A stretch of 64,000 nucleotides of DNA from an uncultured Alistipes sp. (GCA_947177225.1 CAMWTS010000003.1:23086-87085); one strand, 5' to 3'. Shown: positions 48,969-57,917, counted from the stretch's first letter. Notes: generated from the sequence alone by a model not told the origin. Numbers and translations are program-made.

Positions 48969-51425
48969 ATGAAAAACATCTTTTCCATATCGATAGCTGT
49001 CGCCGCAACATTCTGTGCCGTCATAGCTGCCGAGGCGCAGCGCACTGTGGAGTGCCTCGATCGCGATTGGCGTTTCTCGTTGGGGCATGCTGCCGATGCG
49101 CAGCGCGATTTCGGCTGCGGCACGGAGTATTTCAACTATCTGACCAAGGCCGCCTCGATACACAACGAGGGCCCCTACGCGCTTGGCTTCGACGATGGTG
49201 CATGGCAGACGGTCGATCTGCCGCACGATTGGGTCGTCGATCTGCCCTTTGCTGCGGAGGCGAGCCACAGTCACGGCTACAAGTGCGTCGGGTGGCAGTA
49301 TCCCGAGTCGAGTGTGGGGTGGTATCGCCGCAGCCTCGATATTTCGGCCGCAGATCGCGGGCGCCATCTGGTGCTGCGCTTCGACGGCATCTTCCGCGAT
49401 GCCCAGGTGTGGGTCAACGGCTTTTGGCTGGGGCGTGAGCCGAGCGGTTATGCTGCTCAGATATATGATATTACCGATTATGTCGACTACGAGGGAGACA
49501 ATGTGGTAGTGGTGCGTGCCGATGCCTCGATGGAGGAGGGTTGGTACTACGAGGGTGCCGGCATCTATCGGCATGTGTGGTTGGAGCGTATGTCGCCGCT
49601 GCATGTGGCTCCGCTTGGCATATTCGTTTACAGCCGTTTGCAAGAGCCTTTCGCCCATGCCGACATCTATGTGGAGACCGAGGTGGAGAATGCGTCGCGC
49701 AGCGGAGAGCGTTATGCCGTCACTCATACCCTTCTGGATTCCGAGGGCAGGAGAGTGGCGTTTGCCGCCCATGACGATGCCGAGCTGCTGTCGCCGCGTC
49801 ATAGTCGCACGGATCGTCAGTGCATACGTCTGTCACAGCCTCATCTGTGGTGTTGCGAGGATCCGTATATGTATAGTGTCGAGACACGCATCGAGGTCGA
49901 CGGTGTCGAGGTCGACCGCGTCACGACACCGGTCGGCATTCGCAGCGTGGTGTTCGATCCTGACCGCGGATTGCTGCTCAACGGTCGCAGAGTGGCTCTG
50001 CGCGGAGTTAATCTGCATCAGGATCATGCCGGAGTGGGTGCGGCCATACCCGACGAGCTGTATGCCTATCGTCTCGGTCTGTTGAAGGATATGGGCTGCA
50101 ATGCCATACGCACTTCGCACAATCCCGCTTCGCCCGTATTGCTCGATCTGTGCGACAGAGAGGGTTTCCTGGTTGTCGAGGAGAACCGGCTGATGGGTAT
50201 AGGCGACGAGCATATGCGACTGTTGGAACGTATGATACGTCGCGATCGCAACCACCCGTCGATCATATTGTGGAGCGTGGGCAACGAAGAGTGGGGGATC
50301 GAGGGCAACGACCGCGGTGCGCGTATCGCACGCACCATGTGCGACCGCTGTCACGTGTTCGATCCCACGCGTCAGGCCACGGCAGCCACGGCAGGCGGGG
50401 TGCGTCTGCCCGAAGGGTTGGACGTTGTCGGGTATAACTATCTGGTGCAAAATCCGATAGACGAGATGCGGGCGCGCTATCCCGAACGTTGTGCCATGGG
50501 TTCGGAGGAGACGTCGGGTTGCGGCACGCGCGGTGTCTATGCCGATGACCGCGAGGGCGGACGCATGCAGTCGCTCAATCGTGCGGGTGTCGACGGTGTG
50601 AAGAATGTCATCTCGCGCGGCTGGCGTTTCTACGACGAGCGGCCGTGGCTTGCGGGCGAGTTCTTCTGGACGGGACTCGACTACCGCGGCGAACCCAATC
50701 CGCTGTCGTTTCCGGCTACGGGATCGTCGTTCGGCATAATGGATTACTGCGGATTCGCCAAGGACGAGTACTATTTCCTGCGTGCGTGGTGGCGTGAGGA
50801 TCAGCCTCAGATCCACGTGCTTCCGCATTGGAACTGGCAGGGACACGAGGACGAGACGGTCGAAGTGTGGGTCTACACCAACTGCGACGAGGCCGAGATC
50901 GTGGTCAACGGCCGCCGCATGGAGCGCAAGGCCGTAGAGCGCGGCGGTTATGCTTCGTGGCAGGTGCCATACAAGGCCGGATATGTCGAGGCGCGCGGTT
51001 TGCGCGGCGGCCGTCGTGTGGCGGTCAGTCGTGTCGAGACTGCCGGTGAGGCTCGCGGCATCGTAGTGAGGTGCTCGGGCGGTGACGGCCTGCGTGCGGG
51101 CAGTGTGGTGATATGCGATGTCGATGTGGTCGATGCTCGTTCGCGAGTGGTGCCGACGGCATCGCCCCGGTTGAGGGTCGTCGTGGGCGACAATGTCCGC
51201 ATACTGGGTGTGGGCAATGGCGATTCCGCATGGCGTGCCGCGGAGCGACCTGCCGACCGTGATTGTCGTGAATTCTGCTTCGATGCGTTCAACGGTCATG
51301 CGCAGATCATTGTGGAGACACTTGCCGATGCCGCCGATGCTGCTGCCGAAAGCCTCAGCCTGACGATATCGGCCGACGGGGACGATGCTATATGCCCTGC
51401 CGCGCGATCGATTGTCGCGCGATAA
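48969..51425 (+). CDS. Secreted glycoside hydrolase family 2 (beta-galactosidase-like)
   Basis: 818 residues with a signal peptide (1-23). A jelly-roll sugar-binding domain (about 25-210: DLPHDWVVD, YRRSLDIS, VWVNGFWLGREPSGY) comes first, then an Ig-like domain (215-330) and a TIM barrel (335-620). The barrel has RTSHNP, general acid SVGNEE at E440 and a candidate nucleophile in GSEETSG (E513). C-terminal beta domains of the DUF4982 kind follow. It would release galactose or related sugars from host or plant glycans. No SusC/D pair is nearby. Confidence 0.88.
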   Translation: MKNIFSISIAVAATFCAVIAAEAQRTVECLDRDWRFSLGHAADAQRDFGCGTEYFNYLTKAASIHNEGPYALGFDDGAWQTVDLPHDWVVDLPFAAEASHSHGYKCVGWQYPESSVGWYRRSLDISAADRGRHLVLRFDGIFRDAQVWVNGFWLGREPSGYAAQIYDITDYVDYEGDNVVVVRADASMEEGWYYEGAGIYRHVWLERMSPLHVAPLGIFVYSRLQEPFAHADIYVETEVENASRSGERYAVTHTLLDSEGRRVAFAAHDDAELLSPRHSRTDRQCIRLSQPHLWCCEDPYMYSVETRIEVDGVEVDRVTTPVGIRSVVFDPDRGLLLNGRRVALRGVNLHQDHAGVGAAIPDELYAYRLGLLKDMGCNAIRTSHNPASPVLLDLCDREGFLVVEENRLMGIGDEHMRLLERMIRRDRNHPSIILWSVGNEEWGIEGNDRGARIARTMCDRCHVFDPTRQATAATAGGVRLPEGLDVVGYNYLVQNPIDEMRARYPERCAMGSEETSGCGTRGVYADDREGGRMQSLNRAGVDGVKNVISRGWRFYDERPWLAGEFFWTGLDYRGEPNPLSFPATGSSFGIMDYCGFAKDEYYFLRAWWREDQPQIHVLPHWNWQGHEDETVEVWVYTNCDEAEIVVNGRRMERKAVERGGYASWQVPYKAGYVEARGLRGGRRVAVSRVETAGEARGIVVRCSGGDGLRAGSVVICDVDVVDARSRVVPTASPRLRVVVGDNVRILGVGNGDSAWRAAERPADRDCREFCFDAFNGHAQIIVETLADAADAAAESLSLTISADGDDAICPAARSIVAR

Positions 51426-51462
51426 ATTTGGTAGGCCGTCGAAAAAACGCTTACTTTGCAAC

Positions 51463-52713
51463 ATGAGTCTCGAATTCGACATAGCGCGTCGGTTGTCGCG
51501 CCGCGAATGCGACGGTGAGTCGCGCCGCAGCGGAGTGATGGAACGCGTGGCCGTAGTGGCTACTGCCGTGAGTGTGGCGGTGATGATCGTCACCATGTCG
51601 GTGGTGGTGGGCTTCAAGCATGATCTGCGCCGGGTAATGACCGGTGCCGCGTCGAGTCTGTCGGTGACATCGCCTCAGAGCGGCGGCGTCATGTCGGGCA
51701 TACCGGTCGAACGCGGCGAGCCGTTGGAGAGTGTGTTGCATTCGGTCGGCGGTGTGGAGCGCATATCGCCTTTCACCTCCAAGGAGGGTGTGATAAAAAG
51801 CGACGATAACACCGCGGGTGTTGTTTTGAAGGGTGTCGACTCACTCTACGATATGTCGTTTGTCTCGGAGTCTCTGCGCCGTGGCTCGCTGCCGCGTGTG
51901 GGACGCGAACCTCGTACCAAAGACATTGCCGTTTCGCAGAGTATTGCCGACCGCATGGAGGTCGATGTGGACGATCGTGTGGAGATGGTCTTCATCACCG
52001 ACGGCGAGGTGCGCCGCGACAGATTCCGCATATCGGGCATCTACTCCACGGGTGTGGAGATGATCGATGCGACGATGGTGATTACCGATATGCGCAACGT
52101 GCAGCGTCTCTGCGACTGGCCGGCGGAGTCGGTCACGGGCTACGAAGTGTGGCTCGGCGACGGTGTCGATGCTCTGGCTGCGGCCGGAGAGTTGAACGGC
52201 CGTCTGGTGGAACTGTATCTCGAAGAGGGAGTCGATGCCGAGGCCTTTGCCGTCGAGCAGATCTATCCCAATATATTCGGCTGGCTGGCCACGCACGATG
52301 TCAATGCCGCAGTCATGGTGACTATCATGATCGTGGTGGCTTTGTTGAACATGATAACCGTGTTGCTTATAATCGTATTGGAGCGTTCGCGCATGATCGG
52401 CGAGTTGAAGGCCTTGGGCATGAGCGATATGTCGCTGACCGGCATATTCTTCTTTCGGGCGCTGTTCATCGCCGTGCGAGGCATGGCGTGGGGTGCGGCC
52501 GCCGGACTTGCGTTGTGCGTTGTGCAATATGTCACCGGTATTTTGACGCTTCCGTCCGACGGATATTTTCTGTCGCAGGTGCCGGTGGCCTTCTGCTGGG
52601 GTGTGTGGGGCCTGACACTGGCGTGTGCCTTGGCGGTGATAATGTGCGTAATGCTGTTGCCTGCGGCTTTTGTCAGACGCATATCGCCGTCGCAGACCAT
52701 GCGCTACGAGTGA
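51463..52713 (+). CDS. FtsX/LolC-E-like ABC transporter permease
   Basis: 416 residues from the ATG at 51463. One membrane helix lies near the N-terminus (about 28-48), a periplasmic MacB-type domain spans about 55-265, and three helices follow at 275-300, 325-350 and 370-395. It ends RRISPSQTMRYE, as in LolC/LolE relatives, which lift lipoproteins from the inner membrane. The partner ATPase is not adjacent. A weak promoter-like TTACTTTG ends 4 bases before the start, again suggesting a leaderless mRNA. Confidence 0.82.
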   Translation: MSLEFDIARRLSRRECDGESRRSGVMERVAVVATAVSVAVMIVTMSVVVGFKHDLRRVMTGAASSLSVTSPQSGGVMSGIPVERGEPLESVLHSVGGVERISPFTSKEGVIKSDDNTAGVVLKGVDSLYDMSFVSESLRRGSLPRVGREPRTKDIAVSQSIADRMEVDVDDRVEMVFITDGEVRRDRFRISGIYSTGVEMIDATMVITDMRNVQRLCDWPAESVTGYEVWLGDGVDALAAAGELNGRLVELYLEEGVDAEAFAVEQIYPNIFGWLATHDVNAAVMVTIMIVVALLNMITVLLIIVLERSRMIGELKALGMSDMSLTGIFFFRALFIAVRGMAWGAAAGLALCVVQYVTGILTLPSDGYFLSQVPVAFCWGVWGLTLACALAVIMCVMLLPAAFVRRISPSQTMRYE

Positions 52714-52747
52714 TGCCGCAGCGGTATAATCGAATATTCAATATCAG

Positions 52748-53482
52748 ATGAAACCTTATAATCAGGAACAAACGAAAAAACAGCAGGTCGAGCAGATGTT
52801 CGATAACATAGCTTCGACCTATGACGGACTCAATCATATATTGTCGTTCAACATCGACCGTCTGTGGCGTCGGCGCGTGGTGAGGATCGTGCGTGGCACC
52901 GGCGCCAAACGCATCATGGACATGGCTACCGGTACGGGCGATCTTGCCATAGCCATGGCCAAGCGTATTCCGGGTTCGCACATTCTGGGTGTCGATCTCT
53001 CACGCAAGATGCTCGATGTGGCTCAGAACAAGATACGGCGCCAGGGGCTCGACGAGCGCATAATTCTGCAACACGGCGATGCCGAACGTCTCGATGCCGT
53101 GGCCTCAGAGTCGCTCGATGCGGTTACGGTGGCTTTCGGTGTGCGCAACTTCGACGATTTGGCCGGAGGTTTGCAACAGATACACCGCACGATCCGTCCG
53201 GGGGGCACACTGGTGGTGTTGGAGTTCTCCACGCCGCGCAACCGTGCCATACGGTGGTTCTATGCTCAATACTCTCACCGTCTGCTGCCGCAGATCGGTG
53301 GCTTGGTATCGAAAGACAAACGTGCCTATGTCTATCTGCCGGAGTCGGTCGACGAATTTCCCTCGCCGGAGCGTTTCTGCGATCTGCTGGGCGGAGCCGG
53401 ATTCTGCGACGTCACCCGCCATTCGCTCAGTTGCGGCATAGCACACATTTATGTGGCGCGCCGTGCGCCGTTGACCGAATAA
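52748..53482 (+). CDS. ubiE: Demethylmenaquinone methyltransferase
   Basis: 244 residues: KQQVEQMFDNIASTYDGLNH at the start, the SAM motif MDMATGTGDLAIAMA, and the UbiE/MenG signatures VAFGVRNFDDL and PGGTLVVLEFSTP. It methylates demethylmenaquinone, the last step of menaquinone synthesis, and so belongs to the pathway in which the MqnE domain at 13594 works. It follows the permease gene by 34 bases. Confidence 0.95.
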   Translation: MKPYNQEQTKKQQVEQMFDNIASTYDGLNHILSFNIDRLWRRRVVRIVRGTGAKRIMDMATGTGDLAIAMAKRIPGSHILGVDLSRKMLDVAQNKIRRQGLDERIILQHGDAERLDAVASESLDAVTVAFGVRNFDDLAGGLQQIHRTIRPGGTLVVLEFSTPRNRAIRWFYAQYSHRLLPQIGGLVSKDKRAYVYLPESVDEFPSPERFCDLLGGAGFCDVTRHSLSCGIAHIYVARRAPLTE

Positions 53483-53484
53483 CG

Positions 53485-54000
53485 ATGTCTGTATTGAAAG
53501 TTAAAATATTGCTTCTTATCGCGTTGCTGCTGCCTTTGGGTGCTGCTGCCGGTTCGCTCGACAAATATGTCTCGAAGATTCATTTCGGAGGATTCTGCCG
53601 TGTCACGCATTTTACCTCGTCGGGCATGAATCTCTATGTCTCGATCGACAACGGACTCGGCTACAACATCGTTGTCAAGAGTTGCACGGCTGTGGTTTGC
53701 CGCGACGGCGTCGAGATCATGTCGGTCGATCTGCGCGATAAGGTTGTCGTGCCCAAACAATCTGTGTCAGAGGTGTTGCTGCCTTTGCGCTTTCGGGCAG
53801 ATAACACCATGTCGATACTCGCACTGCTCAGCCGCATACTCGACGGCCGTATCGAAGATCTGACCGTGACGCTCACCGCACGGCTGCGTGTATCGATCGT
53901 ATCCAAAACATTTTCCAAGCAAAGCATTGTCATGTCGGAAATTCTTGATACCTTTGGAGTAACCATTGACGATGTAAAACAACTTATCGATCTGCTCTGA
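53485..54000 (+). CDS. Exported protein of unknown function, possibly LEA14-like
   Basis: 171 residues starting MSVLKVKILLLIALLLPLGAAAG, a clear signal peptide. The mature part is beta-rich, with VSIDNGLGYNIVVKSCTAVV and VPKQSVSEVLLPLRF, a pattern seen in LEA14/WHy-type domains; the assignment is tentative. It begins 3 bases after ubiE and its stop overlaps the next start (TGATG), so the three genes look like one operon. Confidence 0.75.
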   Translation: MSVLKVKILLLIALLLPLGAAAGSLDKYVSKIHFGGFCRVTHFTSSGMNLYVSIDNGLGYNIVVKSCTAVVCRDGVEIMSVDLRDKVVVPKQSVSEVLLPLRFRADNTMSILALLSRILDGRIEDLTVTLTARLRVSIVSKTFSKQSIVMSEILDTFGVTIDDVKQLIDLL

Positions 54001-54542
54001 TGCGCAAGATTATATTGATATTCATTATGTTGGCCGCTGCAATGTCGGTGGCTTCGGCTCAGTCCGTCTCTCGTGTCAAGTCGCGTCTTTCGGAGGTCTC
54101 GGCCGCAGGCGGACGCATAACCGTTGCCGAGGACGAGTCGGCGTCAGCTGCCGTGCGACAGTCCGATTTGAAGATCAAACCCTCGAAGGTGAGGGGCTAT
54201 CGTGTGGTCATATTCTTCGATAACGGCCAGTACGCCAGCGATAAGGCTCGTTCTGTCATGAACTCGTTCAACGAAAAATACCCGTCGATCAATGCCTATC
54301 TGGTCTATGAAAGCCCCTATTTCAAGGTTTCGGTAGGCAATTGTCTTACAATGGAGGAGGCTGTGATTTTGATGAATCGTGTCAGCGGTGCATTTCCCAC
54401 GGCATTTCCCAAGAGCGAGCAGATCGAACTTTCCGAGTTGACAGATGTAAAGCCCGACCGAGAAGAGGAGCCGGCAGCCTCTGCCGAGACAGACTCCGAC
54501 GCTCCGGTAATGGCTTCCGATAACGGCTTTTCGTTTCGCTGA
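54000..54542 (+). CDS. Exported SPOR-like protein
   Basis: 180 residues with a signal peptide (about 1-20, cut after ASA). The segment YRVVIFFDNGQYASDKARS, then FNEKYPSINAYLVYESPYFKVSVGN, resembles the SPOR fold that binds denuded peptidoglycan. The C-terminus is acidic and low in complexity. It is translationally coupled to the gene before it by a one-base overlap. The role at the cell wall is an inference. Confidence 0.7.
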   Translation: MRKIILIFIMLAAAMSVASAQSVSRVKSRLSEVSAAGGRITVAEDESASAAVRQSDLKIKPSKVRGYRVVIFFDNGQYASDKARSVMNSFNEKYPSINAYLVYESPYFKVSVGNCLTMEEAVILMNRVSGAFPTAFPKSEQIELSELTDVKPDREEEPAASAETDSDAPVMASDNGFSFR

Positions 54543-54671
54543 TCGGTAACGATTCGTAAGCAGGACTGCTATATTCGCGGGAAAAAATCGGCATGAATCT
54601 GTAAATATGTGGCTATAAACGGTAAAAAAGAGGGTTTTATGCCGTGTTTATGCAAAAGTTTGATATCGACT

Positions 54672-54703
54672 CTTGTTTATAGACATGTAATTTATTACAT
54701 TTG
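54672..54703 (+). promoter_or_regulatory. Promoter of the Cys-rich lipoprotein gene
   Basis: CTTG (54672-54675), 20 bases, TACATTTG (54696-54703). The leader is about 35 bases. Confidence 0.75.
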
Positions 54704-54743
54704 CAATGTTAAGGTTATTATTACATACTAAACTTTCACTATT

Positions 54744-55007
54744 ATGAAGAAGATTTTCATGTTGGCAGTTGCTTTTGCTGCCGTATCGATGGTCGCTTGC
54801 GGCGGTAACAACGAGAAGAAGGCTAACGAGGGTGAGCAGGTTGAGACTGCTAACGTAGAGGTAGTTGAGGAGAATGCTTGCTGCGGTGAGTGCTGCGGTG
54901 AGTGCTGCGGTGAGGAGAAGGCTTGCTGCGGTGAGTGCTGCGGCGAGGAGAAGGCTTGCTGCGGCGAGTGCTGCCAGGCTGAGGTCGAGGTTGAGGTTGC
55001 AGAGTAA
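54744..55007 (+). CDS. Small lipoprotein with seven Cys-Cys pairs (metallothionein-like)
   Basis: 87 residues. The signal peptide ends in the lipobox SMVAC (Cys19), then comes an acidic linker, and then residues ~46-77 consist of ACCGECCGECCGEEK-type repeats: seven CC pairs, 14 cysteines, separated by GE or GEEKA. The end is acidic (EVEVEVAE). I know no named family. Paired Cys with Glu suggests binding of soft metals or a redox role at the cell envelope; this is inference. It has its own promoter, and the codon choice (TGC, GAG, GGT) suggests good expression. Confidence 0.8.
   Translation: MKKIFMLAVAFAAVSMVACGGNNEKKANEGEQVETANVEVVEENACCGECCGECCGEEKACCGECCGEEKACCGECCQAEVEVEVAE
54876..54975 (+). 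repeat. In-frame tandem codon repeats in the Cys-rich gene
   Basis: 12-base units of the form TGCTGCGG(T/C)GAG are repeated with 15-base GAGAAGGCT-containing spacers. Slippage could change the number of CCGE units between strains. Confidence 0.8.
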
Positions 55008-55052
55008 TTCTGTCTCACTTCGTGAAAGAGAATTATTGACAACAGTCAATCA

Positions 55053-55170
55053 TTTTTCATGAAAAGCGGCACTTTACTGCCGCTCGCTTGTTCCGCCGAA
55101 TAAGTAGTACGCGAGTACGACTTGTCCGGCGGATCTTCGTTTGAGCTGCGCCGACTGCTTTTGACGAAAA
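55053..55170. repeat. Dispersed nested inverted-repeat element, copy 3
   Basis: The ends TTTTTCATGAAAAGC and CTTTTGACGAAAAGC match the family. The core has outer stem TCCGCCG/CGGCGGA, inner stem ATAAGT/ACTTGT and GTAC/GTAC around a GCGA loop. The stems differ from copies 1 and 2 at many positions yet remain paired. Confidence 0.7.
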
Positions 55171-55194
55171 GCAGTGCATATTTTTGAGAGGGAG

Positions 55195-55440
55195 ACTATT
55201 CCGATTGTCTGTCATGTTGAGCGCAGCGAAACATCTGTGGACTGTTATTCTCGCCGATGTGTCATTTCGAGCGTGAGCGAGAAATCTGTGCGGGATTGTT
55301 CCGGTGGTTTTGTTGTGCTCTTCTCTCATCGGTCGTCGGGAGTCTCGCCAGAGCCTTGCAGTGCCGACTCCGCAGAACAAAGCTGCATAATGCTCTAACC
55401 CTGTCAGAAGGGTGATGCGGAGAGAGTCTAAGATAAATTT
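55195..55440. repeat. Short palindromic blocks before tRNA-Cys
   Basis: GTCATGTTGAGCGCAGCG..ACATCTGTGG (55211-55240) and GTCATTTCGAGCG..GAGAAATCTGTG (55261-55290) are two variants of the same hairpin. The rest, to the tRNA promoter, shows nothing recognisable. Confidence 0.65.
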
Positions 55441-55460
55441 GAAGAAAAGATCTTTAAAAT

Positions 55461-55491
55461 TTTGCAAATTCCGAAATAATGTCTATATTTG
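55461..55491 (+). promoter_or_regulatory. Promoter of tRNA-Cys
   Basis: TTTG (55461-55464), 19 bases, TATATTTG (55484-55491), a perfect consensus match. Confidence 0.85.
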
Positions 55492-55570
55492 CATTCCGAT
55501 ACGAGGTTTGTCTATTTATCGACTTGCCTTTGTCATATTTAGATAAACCGCGTATCGCAGATTAAATTCC

Positions 55571-55641
55571 GGTCTGATGGCCGAGTGGCTAGGCAAAGGT
55601 CTGCAAAACCTTGTACAGCGGTTCGAATCCGCTTCAGACCT
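55571..55641 (+). tRNA. tRNA-Cys (anticodon GCA)
   Basis: Acceptor arms GGTCTGA/TCAGACC pair fully, with U73 as discriminator, typical of tRNA-Cys. The anticodon stem AAGGT/ACCTT encloses CTGCAAA with GCA at 55603-55605. The T arm is AGCGG-TTCGAAT-CCGCT. The CCA end is not encoded. An ORF across this region is an artefact. Confidence 0.97.
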
Positions 55642-55649
55642 CGATCGGT

Positions 55650-55688
55650 GTCGCGAACAATTGATAAAGATTGTTCGCGACTTTTTTT
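55650..55688 (+). terminator. Intrinsic terminator of tRNA-Cys
   Basis: GTCGCGAACAA / TTGTTCGCGAC (11 bp, 10-base loop) followed by seven T residues. Confidence 0.93.
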
Positions 55689-55697
55689 GTTTGGCTG

Positions 55698-56483
55698 TCA
55701 ATTATTCGACAGGCCGGTTTCTATTGCTTCCGATAGTTGTGCGAGTTGTTCGGGTGAGGTGATGCTGCCGCAGTGCAGCATGCGTATCGTGCCGTCTTTG
55801 CCGATGACGATATTGAGCGGCATGAGGCCGGGTGTGGCGAAAAGTGCGTTGAGCGAGCGGTCGGTGTCGAGCGACGTATGCGCCGACATCGTCGGCCACT
55901 GCTGTGCCCCATGTCCGTGGACGAACTCCTCGATGCGCTGCATGTCGGCGTCGATGCAGATGGGTATGAACAGAAAATCATTGCGGTCGATATATCGTCG
56001 GGCGACCGTCGGCAGGTACTCCTCTTGCAGCTCTTTTAGACAATTTCCGCACCAGAATGCCCAGAACGTAATAAGGCAGCAGTGCTCGCGGGTGTTGATC
56101 TGTCGTCCTGTCGATATGATATTGAGCGACAAGTCGGGAGCCTTGTCGCCGACATTCAACTTTATGGCACTGCTGTCGACATGTTGTTTGGCCTTGGCAT
56201 ATGCGGCAATGATTTCGTCGATCTCGGCCTGCGGACGTTGTCTGATAAGTATGGTGTCCGGCTGCGATGCGGTGTCGAGAGAGTGTGTGAAGGGCAATCG
56301 GCATTGCTCGATGACAAGCGTGTCCTGGTCGAAATAACAATGCTCGATCTTCAAACTGTCGGGTACTGCCCGCCAGAACGCCTCCGATACCTCCTGCCGT
56401 CCTATGAAGTAATGCGTGGGCGGTGCCGCCAGCGCGCCTATGCTGATCACCGCAGCAGACAAAAGTATAATCAGTTGCTTCAT
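55698..56483 (-). CDS. TlpA-like thioredoxin-fold exported protein
   Basis: 261 residues from MKQLIILLSAAVISIGAL, a signal peptide; an in-frame ATG at 56504 would add seven residues. An N-terminal domain of unknown type (about 25-110) precedes a thioredoxin fold (about 118-255) with VGDKAPDLSL, the redox motif FWAFWCGNCLKE, and a cis-Pro segment LMPLNIVI. It probably works in periplasmic thiol chemistry. It converges on the tRNA-Cys terminator. Confidence 0.85.
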   Translation of the reverse strand: MKQLIILLSAAVISIGALAAPPTHYFIGRQEVSEAFWRAVPDSLKIEHCYFDQDTLVIEQCRLPFTHSLDTASQPDTILIRQRPQAEIDEIIAAYAKAKQHVDSSAIKLNVGDKAPDLSLNIISTGRQINTREHCCLITFWAFWCGNCLKELQEEYLPTVARRYIDRNDFLFIPICIDADMQRIEEFVHGHGAQQWPTMSAHTSLDTDRSLNALFATPGLMPLNIVIGKDGTIRMLHCGSITSPEQLAQLSEAIETGLSNN

Positions 56484-56660
56484 GTCTTGTTTGCTATTAT
56501 TCATTATTATGAAATATGATCGTCACAGCACTCAGCTTAATTTGACGTAACGATAACGCTTTATGCCTCACGCTGCTTTCGCATATCGGTATAGTTCGGG
56601 CAGTCGGTTATGCTTTGGACTGTCAAAAGATTGAATAAACTTGGTCGGTATAGTTAGAAT

Positions 56661-56685
56661 AAAAAAGGCTATGCATAGCATAGCC
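56661..56685 (-). terminator. Intrinsic terminator after the 13-codon ORF
   Basis: On the minus strand GGCTATGC, TAT loop, GCATAGCC, then TTTTTT. Confidence 0.88.
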
Positions 56686-56704
56686 GTATTGGTAGAGTGA
56701 GATG

Positions 56705-56746
56705 TTACCATTCGTCAATGTCTCCCACGATAAATGACTTTTTCAT
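56705..56746 (-). CDS. Possible 13-residue peptide (or small RNA)
   Basis: ATG at 56746 encodes MKKSFIVGDIDEW and then TAA. A -7 box lies 21 bases upstream and a strong terminator about 20 bases downstream, so a ~100-base transcript is predicted. Whether the peptide or the RNA is the product is unknown; it follows the 376-residue membrane protein gene on the same strand. Confidence 0.4.
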   Translation of the reverse strand: MKKSFIVGDIDEW

Positions 56747-56766
56747 AATTAATTAGTTTGTTTATA

Positions 56767-56774
56767 CAAAAGTA
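56767..56774 (-). promoter_or_regulatory. -7 element of the small transcript
   Basis: Minus-strand TACTTTTG matches TAnnTTTG; no clear -33 TTTG. It lies 12 bases past the end of the membrane protein gene. Confidence 0.5.
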
Positions 56775-56786
56775 CGTAAAATTTTG

Positions 56787-57917
56787 TTATGTTCGATCCT
56801 TTGCATGAGTTTTTTCGCATAAAATAATAAATACTCCATTTCTCGGTAGCAACCAATCAAAAGATTCGATGCTGATGATATTATCTTTCGGGTGTGATAT
56901 TTTAATCTTGGAGTTGTCGGTGAATGTTCCCAACAGTTGGCCGTAAAGTCTTACATTGTTATCATCATGGCATATGCAGTCGATCCTGAATGATTTTGTC
57001 GGATATTTTAGTCTGTTGGTAAAGTGATTGTCTTCTATGGGCAAAAAGATCTCATAGTCAATCTCCACTTTAACCGATTTTTTATATTCAACGAAAATGC
57101 CGGAGTTTTTATTGTCTTTCGACATGCGTTTAATTCCATTTCCGGAATCACGGGCATACACCAGTTTGACGCTTGTATTGTAGTATTCATCTTGTACATC
57201 TAATTTTTTGATATCGTAGTCGATCATATCTTTAATGTCGACTCTCTCTGCACCGTCTATCGAGACATAAAAATGGTATATTGTCAATATGCGTCTGATA
57301 ATCTTCTCGTTGTCGTTCTCTATTGGCTTCTGTATACATTTTTTTATCGACAGATCGGCTTCGCTTTCTACCGAATCGGCTGTCGGGCTTTTAATCGTAT
57401 ATTGAACATTGACCGAACGGAATAACACTCGTTCGTGGATTTCATTGTCCGGATTCCATGCGAATACTTTTGTTTTGTGGTATATTGCCGTTTCGCGATA
57501 TGTTTCATAATAAGGGTTCATCAATGCCGTGAAGATATCCTTGTCCATATTCATCAACCCTTTTTGCATATACGGGTATTTTTGTTTGTGCATTTGGGTT
57601 ATTGCGTTGCTACGAATTTCTTGCAATCTTTCGTCGGGTAGTTTTTCCAAGAATGAATTGGACGTGAACGCCTCTACTATAATGTTTTGAAGACTTGCTA
57701 CATGGCTCTTGATGTCTATGGTTACGGCAACGACTACAGCTGCAATGATGGAGGTCAGTATTGGAGCGATAATATGGGTTGCATAGAAACAATCGTTGCA
57801 CGAGCGATTTATGTACAATAAACCGATTATACATGAAAGGCTGATGATGATAGATATGAGTACCGAGGGCGTGAAAAAAGATCTAATACTCTTGAGTCGT
57901 TGTTGGTTTTTTGTCAT
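56787..57917 (-). CDS. Unknown protein with two N-terminal membrane helices
   Basis: 376 residues, not recognised. Two hydrophobic helices (about 18-37 and 48-68) are joined by a short loop with a Cys pair region (NRSCNDCFYATH). A soluble domain of about 300 residues follows, rich in Lys, Asp and Ile, beta-strand-like toward the end (FDWLLPRNGVFIIL). The DNA is AT-rich compared with its neighbours, which suggests transfer. Its start overlaps the end of the 87-residue gene by 35 bases. A membrane-anchored sensor or defence effector is possible, but nothing in the sequence proves it. Confidence 0.75.
   Translation of the reverse strand: MTKNQQRLKSIRSFFTPSVLISIIISLSCIIGLLYINRSCNDCFYATHIIAPILTSIIAAVVVAVTIDIKSHVASLQNIIVEAFTSNSFLEKLPDERLQEIRSNAITQMHKQKYPYMQKGLMNMDKDIFTALMNPYYETYRETAIYHKTKVFAWNPDNEIHERVLFRSVNVQYTIKSPTADSVESEADLSIKKCIQKPIENDNEKIIRRILTIYHFYVSIDGAERVDIKDMIDYDIKKLDVQDEYYNTSVKLVYARDSGNGIKRMSKDNKNSGIFVEYKKSVKVEIDYEIFLPIEDNHFTNRLKYPTKSFRIDCICHDDNNVRLYGQLLGTFTDNSKIKISHPKDNIISIESFDWLLPRNGVFIILCEKTHAKDRT

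Noticed and set aside
54876..54975. Tandem 12-bp repeats as a non-coding satellite or CRISPR
   Set aside because: They are in frame inside a lipoprotein gene with signal peptide and promoter, so they are codon repeats.
55577..55762. Open frames across the tRNA-Cys gene
   Set aside because: They translate the tRNA and its terminator.
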